The translations under genes were made by a program, and so were the position numbers. Below the pieces are notes generated by a model. That model ran no database searches. It saw nothing but the letters and a program-made list of their open reading frames with translations, and was not told the origin of the DNA. This document shows positions 1 to 11,960 of a DNA stretch of 64,000 nucleotides, one piece after another. The number at the start of each line of letters is the position of its first letter. The stretch's first letter is position 1. Source of the stretch: Fragum whitleyi (taxonomy: Eukaryota > Mollusca > Bivalvia > Cardiida > Cardiidae); assembly GCA_948146395.1 (NCBI GenBank), contig OX411547.1:56659566-56723565 (forward strand), read 5' to 3'.

Positions 1-209
1 GCGGATCATTGAGATCTATCATCATGCCAAATATTAGCTTTGTATCTTGAATAGGCTTGAAGATATTGGCAAGGTTAAGTTTTCGGACAGACGGACGGAC
101 AGACGGACGGACGGACAGACGGACGGACAGACAGACGGACAGACAGACAGACAGACGGACATGAGTAAAACAATATGCCACCGATCTATCGATGCGGGGG
201 CATAAAAAT
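1..209 (+). mobile_element. 3' end of a hairpin-terminated non-autonomous element (family IV)
   Basis: The left edge of the window cuts into an element whose 3' end is visible. A GACGGACA-type tract at about 85-160 is followed by an imperfect hairpin at 174-204 (TATGCCACCGATC, loop TATC, GATGCGGGGGCATA) and then AAAAA. The order of linker, GACGGAC tract, hairpin and A-run is the same as in the other families in this window, but the hairpin sequence is different. The 5' end is outside the window. Confidence 0.6.
85..160. repeat. GACGGACA/GACA microsatellite
   Basis: Uninterrupted mixture of GACGGAC and GACA units lying immediately upstream of the 3' hairpin of the family IV element. Shorter versions of the same tract precede the hairpins of families I, II and III, so it looks like an expansion of a conserved part of the element. 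Confidence 0.9.
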
Positions 210-340
210 GCAAGTTAAGAATCTAATGTTCAGTTCAAATTATATCTAATTCCTGTGAGTAAGTATACAAATTAATAAAAATACAATTTAAGATTAATAA
301 GGAATGCAATATTTCAAACTGCTGTGTAACAACATTTCAA

Positions 341-610
341 GAAAAGTAAGGAAATATATATTTCAAACTCCTGTATAAGGATGAGGTTCAAACTCCTGAG
401 TAAGGGCAAAATTCAAGGAAGAAAATAATTATGGATCACTCCAGAATATATTTCAAACTCCTGTGCAAGGATATTTCAAGAAAAGTAAGGAAATATATTT
501 CAAACTCCTGTATAAGGATGAGGTTCAAACTCATGAGTAAGGACAAAATTCAAGGAAGAAAATAATTATCGATCACTCCAGAATGTATTTCAAACTCCTG
601 TGCAAGAATA
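341..610. repeat. Two-copy tandem repeat of about 139 bp
   Basis: Two closely similar head-to-tail units start at about 341 and 480, each opening with GAAAAGTAAGGAAATATAT. Inside each unit the phrase TTTCAAACTCCTGT recurs at shorter spacing, so the array has a second-order structure. No coding potential is evident. Confidence 0.85.
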
Positions 611-2040
611 TAAGGATATGAATCTAGGATAACAAAATTTTCAAGAGTTCCTGGTTGGGAGGGGGGAGTCATTTGGCTTTGATTAGATGATAATTCCACT
701 ATTTTGTGATTGAATGTCTGTATTAAAAAAAGGCTACATGAGGGGGTGTGGATCTGCAATTGACTTTAATCCAAAGAAAATGTCAGAATACATTTCATGA
801 AAATTGGTCAGAATACAATTTTCAAATTCAGTAAACAGGTAATAGAAGAACTTCTTTTAATGTCCATACAACAATGAATGATTTTAGCAATACCCTCAAA
901 CAGCTGTGAATATTATTAGATCTACCTAAAGAAGACAATCAATGCTTCATTATTTTGCAAACTGAAAAGCATTAAAAATAATTTTCTCTTCTCCTCTAAA
1001 TGTTTTCCCAAACTAATGTGTTGGTTTTTGGCGAGTTAAGAAATCAATGCATTCACGTTCTTTTCTTTTTTTTTTTCTTAATAGGGATTGTTTTGGAATC
1101 ATTAATTACCCAATCGGGTGGACTTTGCCACTCGCTACTGCGTTTGAAAAAAAAATCCGTTTCAAAATTATGAATGAAAACGAAAGTCGGACTTAGTAGA
1201 TATCGGACATTTACATTCGTCGTTCTATCGTCATAAAGTAACCAGAGAACGTTTTTCACCAGGCAATAACTTCATCAATTCACTTTCTTAGTCGTTCAAG
1301 TCATGGTTTTGAAACTACAATTTATTAACCCTTTACAACACAATCCAAGGTTTTAGTCACCAGAATGATCATCTAAAGGAAAACATTGGTTGAAAAGAAG
1401 GAATTGCTTGTAAAAAACATTTTCTTCTTTTATCCCAATGCTTTTACATTTTTTTATTCATTTTTGGAGATGGGCTCAGTAGATGACAAAACTTTTCCCG
1501 GTTCAGTTTAAAACCATTGACTAGTACAGAAGCAAGTCTTTGAAACAGTTATATCTTTTTGCTAGAAGTTAAAAAGATGTCAAAAAATGTTATTATATTA
1601 ATTTAGACTTTACAAAATCTCAACATATACCGGTAAGTCTATGCCACGATTCTCTGTGCAGATGTTGTCAATTGAGAGAAAAAGTTCAGGATTGATATTC
1701 ATTACAAAAGATTGTATGTTTTAACTGCATTGGTTATCTCTTTTTCTTATTTTCTTTTTTTAGATTGAAATAATTAAACTTTCCGAACCACCTGTCTCTT
1801 GATTTGTGTTTATTTTTTTTTTACTTCAACACATGTCTGATCAGTAGGCTGATCCGGAGCTTTCTATTTTCGAAATACATTATCAAACGGAATTAAGCAC
1901 ATGCTCGGCGTTTCAGAGATTCACCGCTAGTGATAATTCATTTCGTATTTTTCCGGAACATTTCTTTAATTAATAATTGTTTTTACTCAAATTACCGATT
2001 TTACAAAAGGTAAAAAAGATTCGGGACAGTTCGAAGGACA
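611..2040. other. AT-rich non-coding stretch
   Basis: No gene, tandem array or element end was recognised. It holds short homopolymer T and A runs. The short ORFs here show no family resemblance. Confidence 0.5.
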
Positions 2041-2660
2041 CGGACTAATCATTTACTTGATACGAATAAATCGGGTCGATTATGTTGTCTTACTATTGCC
2101 TTCGTCGAATTGGGGCCCGACTCGAATTCAATTACCGGTATATAATTAGTGAGTTAACTGCTTCAATCAAAATATTAATGGTTCACATGTTTCATTTATA
2201 CATAATAATCGCCAAACCACATCGCCGGGCAGCGTCTAGATTCCATTCATTGATAGTCAAGCTCCGCCTACAAGGTCTACGAATAACCGATTACGATTGG
2301 CTGTTGGCGTCAATTAACGCCATGCCTACCGCACCTGTCTATAGGACTTCAGATATGGCTATTATCGATTTTTCACGCGACAGTTAATACATGTTATACA
2401 CAGCCGAGAGGTTACAAGTCGGGATGCGTGCCTCAGAGAAACTCGTCGTCCGGTGGAATCCTTTGATAGGATTTTTTGTCGTCCGCTGAGAGAAGTTGTC
2501 GTCTCCGAGAGCCCTGCTGGATCGATATGAGAGCGCGTCTGTATTACTGCGCATGCGCGAACTATTTTTTCGCTGCTTTCAACGAAAACCCGCAACTGTA
2601 TATAATCAAGGCACTGAAAGTACTGATGGTGGACGTTTCTGTTAGCATACTAGAGTGATT
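2041..2660. promoter_or_regulatory. CpG-richer stretch with an NRF1-like palindrome; possible promoter
   Basis: CpG is noticeably denser here than in the flanks. The segment contains TGCGCATGCGCG at 2548-2559, which matches the NRF1-type GCGCATGCGC core, and TATATAAT about 50 bp beyond it. No convincing exon could be linked to it on either strand. Part of it (2526-2610) resembles 4667-4745, so it may instead be part of a repeat. Confidence 0.25.
2526..2610 (+). repeat. Dispersed repeat, copy 1 (partner at 4667-4745)
   Basis: Shares GTCTGTATTACTGCGC, CACTATTTTTTC-like and ACGAAAA segments in the same order and spacing as 4667-4745. The family is not recognised. Confidence 0.5.
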
Positions 2661-2970
2661 CCTCCATTTGTGGAGAAAAGAGAAATTTTACATGTAAAAT
2701 TACGATAAAAGAAAAATGACCTGACCGCATCTTACTTCAGATATACGTTTCTCAACATATATCGTCGATCGTCAACAAAGTCCTGTAATTATAAGGTTTC
2801 GATAACTTTCGGAATTATTCCCGGTGTAGTTTAAACAGTGATTCTCCGATCCATTTGTTATAAAAGTAAAGAAATGACAATTAGATGATCTAGGTTATTG
2901 TTCTTATTTCGTAATGCTAATCAGTTCTCCGTAATCTCATTATTAAAAATATGGTGTTATCTGCTTAAAA

Positions 2971-3986
2971 TAGAAAGCTATGAATGGCTTGGGTCGCTCC
3001 ACAGGATTGAAATTCTTGTTAAAGAAAAAGAAAAGTTATGACTAGATTTTTAGATATTTTGGATTCTTCTGATGTTGAAAATGATTTTCAGAGTTTCCAC
3101 TATATAACATATAGAGTAAAGACCTCCGCTAATAAAAAAAACCCATATATTTCATCCAATGACAATAATTTTGGCTACATGATAAAGGGGTCGCCCAAGG
3201 AACATACCAATGAAGTCTGATTGATATCCACCCATAACATTCTGAGAAAATGATTTTCAAAGATTACACAAAATAACATATTGAGAAATTACCTCTGCCC
3301 ATAAAATACATATTTTAATCCGATCACAGTAATTTTTGGTAGACTCATAAAGGGTTACTCAAAAAGATCATTCCGGTGAAATTTGGTTGAAAACCATCAG
3401 TTGCATTCTGAGAAAATGATTTTCAAAGTTTCCACTAAATAACATGTAGAGAAATGACCTCCGCCCATTAAAATAATTATTTTTCATCTGATCACAATAA
3501 TTTCTGGTAGCCTGATAAGGGATCACTAAAGTACCATTCGAGTGAGATTTGGTTTACATCTATCAGTTACATTATGAGAAAATGATTTTCAAAGTTTCGA
3601 CTAAATAACATATAGAAAAATGACCTCCGCCCATAAAATACATATTTTTCTACCAATCACAATAATCTTTTATAGACTGATAAAAGGCCACTCATGGATC
3701 ATTCGTGTAAAATTTAGAATTAGAATCTGAGAAAACCCACTTTTAACCATATTTTGAAATAATCCACGCCCATTAAATCCATGTTTGTCATTGGATCTAA
3801 ATTTCTTGAACAACTTTGAAAGAGGATCACCCTAGGATCATTCCTGTGAAGTTTGATTGAAATGCATCCAGTTGTTTCTGAGGAGAACATTTTTAAAGAA
3901 AAAGTTTACGACCGGACGCACGAACGGACGACGGACACAACGCCATGACAATAGCCCCAGTGGCCTTCGGCCATTGGAGATAAAAA
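2971..3986 (+). mobile_element. Hairpin-ended non-autonomous element, family II
   Basis: Begins with a short palindrome (AAGCTATGAATGGCTT) followed by TCGCTCCACAGG. It contains about four diverged internal repeats of roughly 170-180 bp (each with ATGACCTCCGCCCAT and TCTGAGAAAATGATTTTC), then a GACGGAC-rich linker and a decayed 3' hairpin (CCAGTGGCCTTCGGCCATTGG) with a trailing A-run. There is no coding capacity; short ORFs inside are products of the repeat. Architecture matches Helentron-associated or 'pearl' elements of bivalves (inference). Confidence 0.75.
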
Positions 3987-4666
3987 TTCTATAAAAGGAT
4001 ATTAATTGATTGTTCCGCGATTTTCATTCTCAAAGGTTAAGTGTTCATATAAACGCGTAAAAAATTGCAGACACTCGTCTCGAGTTTGGCTTTCGTGTGT
4101 TGAAATGTAAAGTAAAACCCCTTTGCATAAACCTTTATCGCATGGCCTGAATGCTTTACTTTACCTGCCAAAACTGTATCCGTATTCATGTGTATACCGA
4201 TATTTCCATTAATTTGCCTTTGTTTTATATACATTAGTAGTGTTAGGGGAGGTTGCCATTCCAGTAATTTCATTTCATGAGTGACCTCCCATTGACCATT
4301 GGGAAATAAGGGGCAAATTACTCACTCTGTCAGAAAAGTAGTTCTACGCAAGGAAAAAATTCACCCGATCTCAGAATTGAATATGATTTCACACTTAAAA
4401 GATGTCTTTGAGGTTGCAACAAGTTACGTAGACTCCTTGTTTCACTCCATTTTTGAAATGCATAGTTGTCAGACGATTACAATTCTTCAAAAAGAGTAAA
4501 TTGAATCTTAATGAGTACTACTGTTTTGAAAACCTATTAACATCTGACAGGATTGTTCAAACGTGGTATTAACACTGGTGAACGTAAACGTCCACCAAAA
4601 ACAAATTGTGGTTATGAGGTTTTCGTTGAAAACCGATGTGATTCTTTTTCTGAAACGTGTCTGTAC

Positions 4667-4745
4667 TACTGCGTCTGTATTACTGCGCGTAGTGCACTAT
4701 TTTTTCAATGGTTTACGAAAAAACTCGTAGCTGCATATTAAACAA
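4667..4745 (+). repeat. Dispersed repeat, copy 2 (partner at 2526-2610)
   Basis: Diverged copy of the segment at 2526-2610, sharing GTCTGTATTACTGCGC and CTATTTTTTC in the same order. Confidence 0.5.
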
Positions 4746-5012
4746 GGTGTGGTTACGGTGTTTTTTGTTTGTTTGTTTTTGATTTTTGAAATTTTTTCTC
4801 TGCCTCATATGGCGCTAAAGAAATATGATGTATATTTCTTCTACAACTTTCATGCGATCGCAAAATGTGGCATTATTTCGTTATGTTTATTACCATAAAG
4901 TGCGGACGAGAAATCAGAGATCTACTTTGTCTCAAAACAGAAATACAGAAGACGTTAAGAGGCCCGTCTTTGACCTTGTTTCACCTGTCCAGAAAACTTC
5001 GTACGGCCACAA

Positions 5013-5046
5013 TAAGTCGCAGCGCGAGCGCAAGCGACTTAAAAAT
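5013..5046 (+). mobile_element. Orphan 3' hairpin terminus of another family (V)
   Basis: TAAGTCGC and GCGACTTA form an 8-bp stem around a GC-rich loop. The stem is preceded by CAA and followed by AAAAA, the same setting as the 3' hairpins of families I-III. It abuts the 5'-truncated family I copy that follows. Confidence 0.4.
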
Positions 5047-5454
5047 GGTTGCGCCCGGTTGGAGCCCAAAAATGAACCCAGGTACTTGATATGAACAAAC
5101 TTGGTAAAGGTCCACTTAATGATGCTACATACCAACTATGAAAGCTGTCTGCCTTCTGGTTTCAGAGAAGAAAAAATTTGAAGATTTTCCTAAGAGAAGA
5201 AAAAAATTGAAGATTTTCCTATTTTTATCCTTTTTGTAAAGGGTAAAAGGAAAGTTACCGGTGGAATTCATTTATTTGAACAACTCTGGTAGAGCCTGAC
5301 ACAAGGAACATCCAATGCAAGATTCATGAAGATTGGTTCACTAGTTAAGGACGAGAAGATGTTTAAAGAAATTGTGGTCGACGCACGACTGACGAAGGAC
5401 ATTGCACGATCACAATAGCTCACCTTGAGCACTTTGTGCTCAGGTGAGCTAAAA
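5047..5454 (+). mobile_element. 5'-truncated family I hairpin-ended element
   Basis: Starts inside the family I internal repeat (GTTGCGCCCGGTTGGAGCCC), continues through a second partial unit and the conserved 3' linker (GATGTTTAAAGAAATTGTGG), and ends in the 3' hairpin TAGCTCACCTTGAGCAC / GTGCTCAGGTGAGCTA plus AAAA. The 5' palindrome is missing. Confidence 0.75.
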
Positions 5455-6327
5455 TGGTAAGACTAGCTTTTTTTCATAAGGAGAACAGTCAGAATGGAGG
5501 GGGCGATGTAACTTCTCAAGAAAATATAGTTCTAACAGCCACATCGCTTCAAATGATAGTTTAATTTTTCAAAAATAACAACGTGAAGGCAATACAATTT
5601 CTTACACCTTAATAAAAAAGATGTACATTTTATCATACATTCAATAAAGATAATATTTAATATTACTCTCTATCATTATTTGTTAGATAAATAAAATGGG
5701 TTTCTTTTGCAAGTCAATATACATGTGTATAGGATTGACTCCTTTTTCTTTTTTTCTTTTTTTTAATAACAAAATGTTAATAATTATCATACTTATATTG
5801 AGGGCATGAAAAAAGAAATATTAGACATCAAGTGGAGAGGCATCTCACATTTTTTCTTAAATTTTTTTCAATCAAGACCGAATATACATGTTATATTTCA
5901 ATTTGGCCCTATTAAAATCCAATTTCCTGTCTATAATGAAGTGAAGTAAGATAAATTTCTTAAACTGCTGGCTAGAAAATGTGTCAGATGACATCATCTG
6001 TGACACAGGTTACCTTCCTTGTAAGCAAACAATGTTTCGATAGGGCAATTTGAATTTTGAAAATATTACAATAAAGAAAAGACACGAAAAGCTGGCAAGA
6101 TATTAATAATGGTTATAATTATATAAAGGGTATTTTTCTCTTTTTCTCAATAAGCCTAATATCTAATTTGTATAGAATTTTTAGTCAAATTATGTGAATA
6201 ATTTTGCATTTGTATTCTTATTCAACGCAAATTGTGTAGATAGAATTCAGAAATTATGCTGATGCTCGTTTGGAAAATAAATAAATGAATTAACCTACAT
6301 ACCCTTTACGCATCTTATTACAAACAT
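5455..6327. other. AT-rich non-coding stretch
   Basis: No gene or repeat terminus was recognised between the family I element and the inverted-repeat element. Confidence 0.5.
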
Positions 6328-7229
6328 TATAGTCCGTTTGACTTCCATATGGACCAACCTTTTCATCATTTACATAAAATTGTATTGAATGAAGGATTTC
6401 AATGTAGTACAATGTTAATTTTAGCTGAATACCATTCAAAAAAATATTTTTGGAAACAAAATGTTTTTAAAATAATGATATTTGTAAATCTAGTGAATGA
6501 TTATATTTTCGCATTTTCTGCTCTTAAACACGAGGGGTGGTAAAGGCTGTTTAGTTGTAAGAAATTGTAAACAAATAGTAAAAACACGTTTTTTTACTAA
6601 ACATTTCACTGAAGAAATGTCCATTCTTCCATATTTGGTAAACATAATTAGCATATCGACGGTCAGGGCATCTTAAGCTTAAATATACCATGATTTGTAC
6701 CGTTATTAATCGCCTGCTTATCTAGTTTTCCTCGTGAAAATCCCAACGACTTCGTAAAACAATCCTTTTTTATTGGTCTGAGTAAGGGAATATGGGGTTC
6801 ATCTCAGAATGGATGAAAATTATAATCAAGTATCTGGTCAAACAGTTTTTGTAACAAATATAGAATACGCTAAGGTTTGATTTCCTAAGGAAGTAAAAAA
6901 TCTACAAAGTTAATTTTCTTGTTTTTATACTTAAACGACTTGCCAAAATTCATACACTTTTGACTCGGTTCCCATGCAAATCAGAGCTATATTTGGATAG
7001 ACAATTCGCTGTTCCGTTCATTACAGACACAAGGAGGTATGAAAGGCAGAAAGTTTACATGTAGACGGACGGACAAAATCATTATTTCATTTTAAAAAAT
7101 TCTGAAAAACAAAATTCTTCGAGTTATTAGATGGAAAATATGATACGACAAGAAAAAAATACACTTTATTAATTCGAATCTGAGATTTTCGGAGAAATGT
7201 TGGTCCATATAGAAGTCAATTGGACTATA
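6328..7229. mobile_element. MITE-like element with about 30-bp terminal inverted repeats
   Basis: The left end (TATAGTCCGTTTGACTTCC then ATATGGACCAAC) and the right end (GTTGGTCCATATAGAAGTC then AATTGGACTATA) are inverted repeats over about 30 bp with a few mismatches. The outermost bases are TA on both sides, consistent with TA target use as in Tc1/mariner-type elements. The 0.9-kb interior has no transposase-like reading frame. Confidence 0.7.
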
Positions 7230-7289
7230 AGATGATTGCAATTAGTAGACCATTCATAGGTAGATCAATTTAAGTTATGAGCCATTCAT

Positions 7290-8310
7290 GTATACCAAGA
7301 TTCATTGAAATTATTCCAATCGATTGGGAGAAGATCTTTCGAGATTTTAAAATGAAAATTGGCCCCACCTTGTCACATGCACATTTATGGGCCCATAAAA
7401 ATTGCATGACTCATTTAAGTAAAAATGCACCTAAGGAATAATCATGCCTAGTTCAATTAAAACTGAACCTTAGAGAGAATAGAAAATTTTAATATTTAAA
7501 TTTGAAAATAGCCTCCCACTGCCATTCCCTTATTTAGGTTGTTATCAAAATTTCTTGAACAATGAATATCAAGGATCATCCAAGGAACATTCTTGCAAAT
7601 TTTTAGTCCCAATGGTTTGGGAGGAAAAGATTCTCAAAAATTTTATAGTGAATATACCCCCCACCACCACCACCACCACACTCTCATATTTAAGGCATAA
7701 ATCAAAATTCCATTATTAATTTTAAAGGGTCATCAAAGGAACATTCATGTCAAGTTTCATTAAAATTGGCCAAACGTTTCATGTTAACATATAAAAAAAA
7801 TTTATAGTGGAAATTAGCCCCCATCCCCTGCCACGCCCATATTTTGGTGTCAAGCAAAATTTCTTTAACAATATAAGTAAAGGGTCACCCAAGAATCATC
7901 TATGCACAGTTTTATTGAAATCGGCCCCATGGTTTGGGAGGAGAAGACTTTTAATGATTTCAAAAATGCCCTTCCACAAAATTTCTTTAACAATTTAAGT
8001 AAAGCTTTATCCAAGGAACATCCATGTAAAGTTTCAATGAAATTGGCTAAATGGTTTGGGAGGAAAAGATTTTTTAGAGATTTTCAAGTGAAAAAATGCC
8101 AAGCCCTATCACGCCCATATTTGGAGGTCAATCTCTCCTTTAAGAAGATGGTCACATTAGGATAATTTTACCAAGTTTTCTTAGAATAGGCTCAATGGTT
8201 TTGGAGATGTTTGAAGAAAAAGTTTACACACGCACGGACAGAGGGACGGACGCACTGACGGACACATCGCCATGACAATAGCTCACTGGCCTTCGGCCAG
8301 TGGAGCAAAA
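7290..8310 (+). mobile_element. Hairpin-ended element, family II, decayed 5' end
   Basis: Carries several diverged internal repeats (CACGCCCATATTT, AAATTTCTTTAACAATAT, AGGGTCACCCAAGAATCAT). These are followed by a GACGGACGCAC linker, CGCCATGACAATAG and a near-perfect 3' hairpin TAGCTCACTGGCC TTC GGCCAGTGGAGC. No clean 5' palindrome is visible, so the start is approximate. Overlapping short ORFs in the repeats are not genes. Confidence 0.7.
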
Positions 8311-8949
8311 TATGAATTCTATTATGGGCCGTTTGATCGAATGCATAAAGTAAAGTGGATTAATCGCAGTGATAATGAAAGTGAAGAGGTTCACGTGAAA
8401 ATTTCCAACGACAATTTTTGTCTGACAGCTGAAACAAACAGAACAATAACAAAGATTTCTAAGTAGTAATCAAGGTAAATCTAGTTTCATATATGGAGCA
8501 GAAATGTCCAAGAATGATATTCAAGGATTGCCTTCGGAAATCAAGTAATACCATTGTTGTATTCTGTTAAATCATCTTTGTTTACATGTGTTGTTGTTGT
8601 AAAAAGAGGCTGCCATGTTTTTTTTGAAAATGAACACAAATCTTTGAACGCTGAAATATCTTTCCACGCGGCATTTTGGCCAAAACTTAGCCTCATTGAT
8701 TGTAGTTTGGATATTCAAGTAGACGTCTGAAAATTTTTGTTCCAAAAGCATCGGTACATTTTTCAACTGTAATTAAATGCAAAAGTGCAATGTTGAACTC
8801 TATCTACATCATTAAAACAATAAAGTATTTCCATCCAAAACACATTCATTCTCGCTTTCAAATACTTTTTATAACATATTCAGCTGACTATACATGATAT
8901 AAAGCCTTAGTTTTGCATATCAAATATTGGCCAAATTATAAATAGCCTC
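8311..8949. other. Non-coding stretch upstream of Gypsy element A
   Basis: AT-rich, with no recognised element. The right part may contain a decayed 5' portion of the Gypsy A LTR. Confidence 0.4.
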
Positions 8950-9068
8950 ACTTTATATTTACAACGAACCCTTAACATGGATGGAAAGATTTTGTAGACA
9001 TAAAATAGTCATTGTTTTTTGCTGAGTCCTGAGCAAAAGAACCGATACATGGTGTCAGAAGTCACCAA

Positions 9069-9727
9069 ATGGCAGACTCTACGTCAGTGATACCCTTTCC
9101 AGCGAAGTTGGAGCTGAAGAAAGGAAATTTGGCTGAGAATTGGAAGAAATTCCTACGAGTTTAGGACAATTATGAAATCGCAACAGGTTTGGTTGAGGAG
9201 GCAAAGCATAGAAAAGCAACGTTACTCACGTGTTCAGGTCCGGACGCAATAGAGTTATCTGAATCATTTCCATTAACAGAAGACGAAAGGAAAGACCTCA
9301 AAAAATAATGGACGCATTTAAGTCACATTGTATTGGTGTTACTACCGAGACATATGAACTTTGTCAACACAAGATGTTAAGAACAGGATGACTGTTATAC
9401 ATTTGTTTTTAGAACATTGGCACTAATTTGTAATTACGGTGTCCAAGATGAAACATTAATTAGAGATAGAATACTTATGGGAATGGGACTAGGAAAACAC
9501 TTCTTCAAGAAAAAGACTTAATATTGAAAAGATGTAGAGATATTTGTCGAGCCAACGAAAAAAAATAGACAAACAATTGAAGTGCATGATCAATGAGGAC
9601 GTTGCTGCTGTGTATAAGCTTAAAGACAGAAAAGACTAAAAACCAAATGTTGGAACAGCGAAATTCAGAGAATGTTGGTTTTGTGGAAAGGGACATGCAC
9701 CAAATGACGAATCGTGTCCTGTGTATG
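9069..9727 (+). pseudogene. Gypsy A gag remnant, left part
   Basis: Starts with an ATG shortly after the primer site and reads MADSTSVIPFPAKLELKKGN, typical of Gag N-termini in Gypsy elements. Frameshifts and stops follow. Near the end a zinc-knuckle-like segment CWFCGKGHAPNDESC is legible (C-x2-C-x4-H-x4-C). A family I hairpin element interrupts it just after this knuckle, and a second knuckle remnant resumes at about 10527-10571. Gag would form the capsid and bind RNA; this copy cannot be functional. Confidence 0.75.
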
Positions 9728-9729
9728 GG

Positions 9730-10526
9730 AACAAGAGGACCATGATGGTCCTTAAACGCTCACCTTCGTGTGTTATTCATAATTGATAAACATCAAATTT
9801 TCAAGTAAAAGTCATAATTTATTATTTGTTTAAGTGTAAACTAGAAAATTGTGATTAAGGCCCCTTTTACCATGATATGGCATGGCTCCTTCCCATTTTC
9901 AATAGGGTTCATCCTTGTGACCTGACAAATATTCTGGCCAAGTTTCATTAAGATTACACCATATTTGTGGCCTCTAGAGTATTAAACAAGAAAGTTGTCA
10001 TTAAGGCCCCTATTCCTGTGATAGGGCATGGATCATTCCCATTTTAGATAAGGTTCATCCTTGTGCCCTGACAAATATTCTGACCAAAATTCATGATGAT
10101 TTGGCCATATTTGTGGCCTCTATATAGTTAACAAGAAAATTGTCTTTTAGGCTCCTTTTCCCGTGATATGGCATGGGTCCTTCCCATTTTCAATAGGCTT
10201 CAACCCTGTCACCTGAAAAACAATTTGACCTAGTTTCATGATAATTGGACTATATTTGTGGCCTCTATAGAGTTAACAAGAAAATTGTCTTTTAGGTTCC
10301 TTTTCCTGTGATATGGCATGGATCCTTCCCAATTTCAATAGAGTTCATCCCTGTAACCTGACAAACATTCTGACCTAGTTTCATGACAATTGGGCCATAT
10401 TTGTGGCCTCTAGAGTGTAAACAAATATTTTGTCTTTAAGGCCCCCTTTCCCGTGATATGGCATGGATCTTTCCCATTTTTAATAGGGTTCATCCATGTA
10501 ACATGATGTGCTCAGGTGAGCTAAAA
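9730..10526 (+). mobile_element. Hairpin-ended element, family I subtype, inserted in Gypsy A gag
   Basis: Opens with AACAAGAGGACCATGATGG then TCCT (a perfect 8-bp palindromic arm pair around one base), followed by CGCTCACCT. Five internal repeats of about 145 bp follow, each with GATATGGCATGG and TTGTGGCCTCTA. It closes with GTGCTCAGGTGAGCTAAAAA; the left arm of the usual 3' hairpin is lost. Gag zinc-knuckle coding lies on both sides, showing a clean insertion. Confidence 0.8.
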
Positions 10527-10571
10527 ATATAATTTATGTGATGGCATGAACAACTTTGCAGCAAAATGCAA
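10527..10571 (+). pseudogene. Gypsy A gag remnant, second zinc knuckle
   Basis: A 45-bp island between two inserted elements. It translates as NLCDGMNNFAAKCK, the remains of a CCHC knuckle in which the histidine is now asparagine. It belongs with 9069-9727. Confidence 0.6.
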
Positions 10572-11573
10572 ACTAGAAAGCTATGAATGGCTTGTGTCGC
10601 TCCACAGGCTTGAATTTCTTGTAATAGCAAGTCTTAGTTTTGACTAGATTTTTAAATATTTTGGGTTCTACTGATGTTGAAATGATTTTCAAATTTCCCT
10701 TATAACATATAGAGAAATGACCTCCGCTCATAAAAGACATAGTTTTCAACCAATGACAATAATTTTTGGCTGCATGATAATGGGTCACCTAAGGATCATA
10801 CTTATGAAGTTTGATTGATACCCATAAATAACATTCTGAGAAAATGATTTTCAACGTTTCCACTATATAACATATAGAGAAATGACCTCCGCCCATTAAA
10901 TACATAATTTTCATCCAATCACAATAAATTTTGGTAGACTGATAATGGATCACTCAAGGATTATTCCAGCAAAATTTGGTTGATATCCATTGGTTAGATT
11001 CTGAGAAAATGATTTCCAAAGTTTCCACTATATAAGATATAGAGAAATGACCTCCGCCCATAAAATACATAATTTTCATTCGATCACTGTAATTTTTGGT
11101 AGACTGATAAAGGGTCACTCAATGATCATTCCAGTGAAATTTGGTTGATATCTATCACTTACATTCTGAGAAAATGATTTTAACATATAGAGAAATGACC
11201 TACGCCCATAAAATGCATATTTTTCATCCGATCTCAATAATCTTTCGTAGACTGATAAAGGGTCACACAAGGATCATTCATGTAAAATTTCATTGGTATC
11301 CGTCAATTAGAATCTGAGAAAACTCACTTTTTACCTTTTTTGGAAATTAGCCACGCCCATTAAATCCATGTTTTTCATTGGATCAAATTTTCTTGAACAA
11401 CTTTGAAAGAGGGTCACCCAAGGATCATTCCTGTGAAGTTTGGTTGAAATCCATCCAGTAGTTTCTGAGAAAAAGATTTTTAAAGAAATGGTTCACGACT
11501 GGACGCACGGACGCACGACGGAAACATCGCCATGACAATAGCCCCAGTGGCTTTCAGCCAGTTGAGCTCAAAA
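10572..11573 (+). mobile_element. Hairpin-ended element, family II, inserted in Gypsy A gag
   Basis: Begins ACTAGAAAGCTATGAATGG then CTTGTGTCGCTCCACAGGC. It has five internal repeats like those at 2971-3986 (ATGACCTCCGCCCAT), the linker GGACGCACGACGG, and a 3' hairpin remnant CCAGTGGCTTTCAGCCAGTTG. The Gypsy A coding remnant resumes directly after it. Confidence 0.8.
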
Positions 11574-11960
11574 GTTAAGGAAAAATAAAAAAGAAGCATA
11601 GACGAAAGAAAAATGTATATTTCGTAAATCAAAGTGTAGATAGCTCAGGGAGTGACTATGACCAAGACTATATTTTCAGTATTGATGAAGCAAACAATAT
11701 CCAGATAATTTGTTTCCAAGAGTTCTAGTCAACAATCATCAAGTTAAATGCCAACTGGACTGCGGTGCAACCGTTAATATCTTGTCAGACACTGACTACA
11801 AGTCTGTAATGATCAGTGGTTAGAGAAATTGGAAAATGGCAAATTCAAACTGATGATGTACAATAAAACCGAAATTAAGACTTTGGGGAAAAGATAGTTA
11901 GAAGTGCACAATCCTAAGAACAATAGATATTATACAGTAGAATTCGTAATCACCCAAGGA
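11574..11960 (+). pseudogene. Gypsy A retroviral-type aspartic protease remnant
   Basis: After a Lys/Arg-rich linker a segment reads SSGSDYDQDYIFSIDEANN. A protease active-site-like block QLDCGATVNIL follows at about 11750-11785 (D-C-G-A in place of the usual D-S/T-G-A). Stops interrupt the frame. Its position between gag and RT agrees with the normal order. Confidence 0.7.

Noticed and set aside
2082..2387. 101-codon ORF as a possible gene
   Set aside because: No recognisable domain or splice context; composition is like random sequence in a CpG-richer stretch.
7807..8165. Overlapping plus-strand ORFs of 63 and 87 codons
   Set aside because: They are read-throughs of the tandem units of a family II hairpin-ended element; similar ORFs recur at 43263 and 44034 in another copy.
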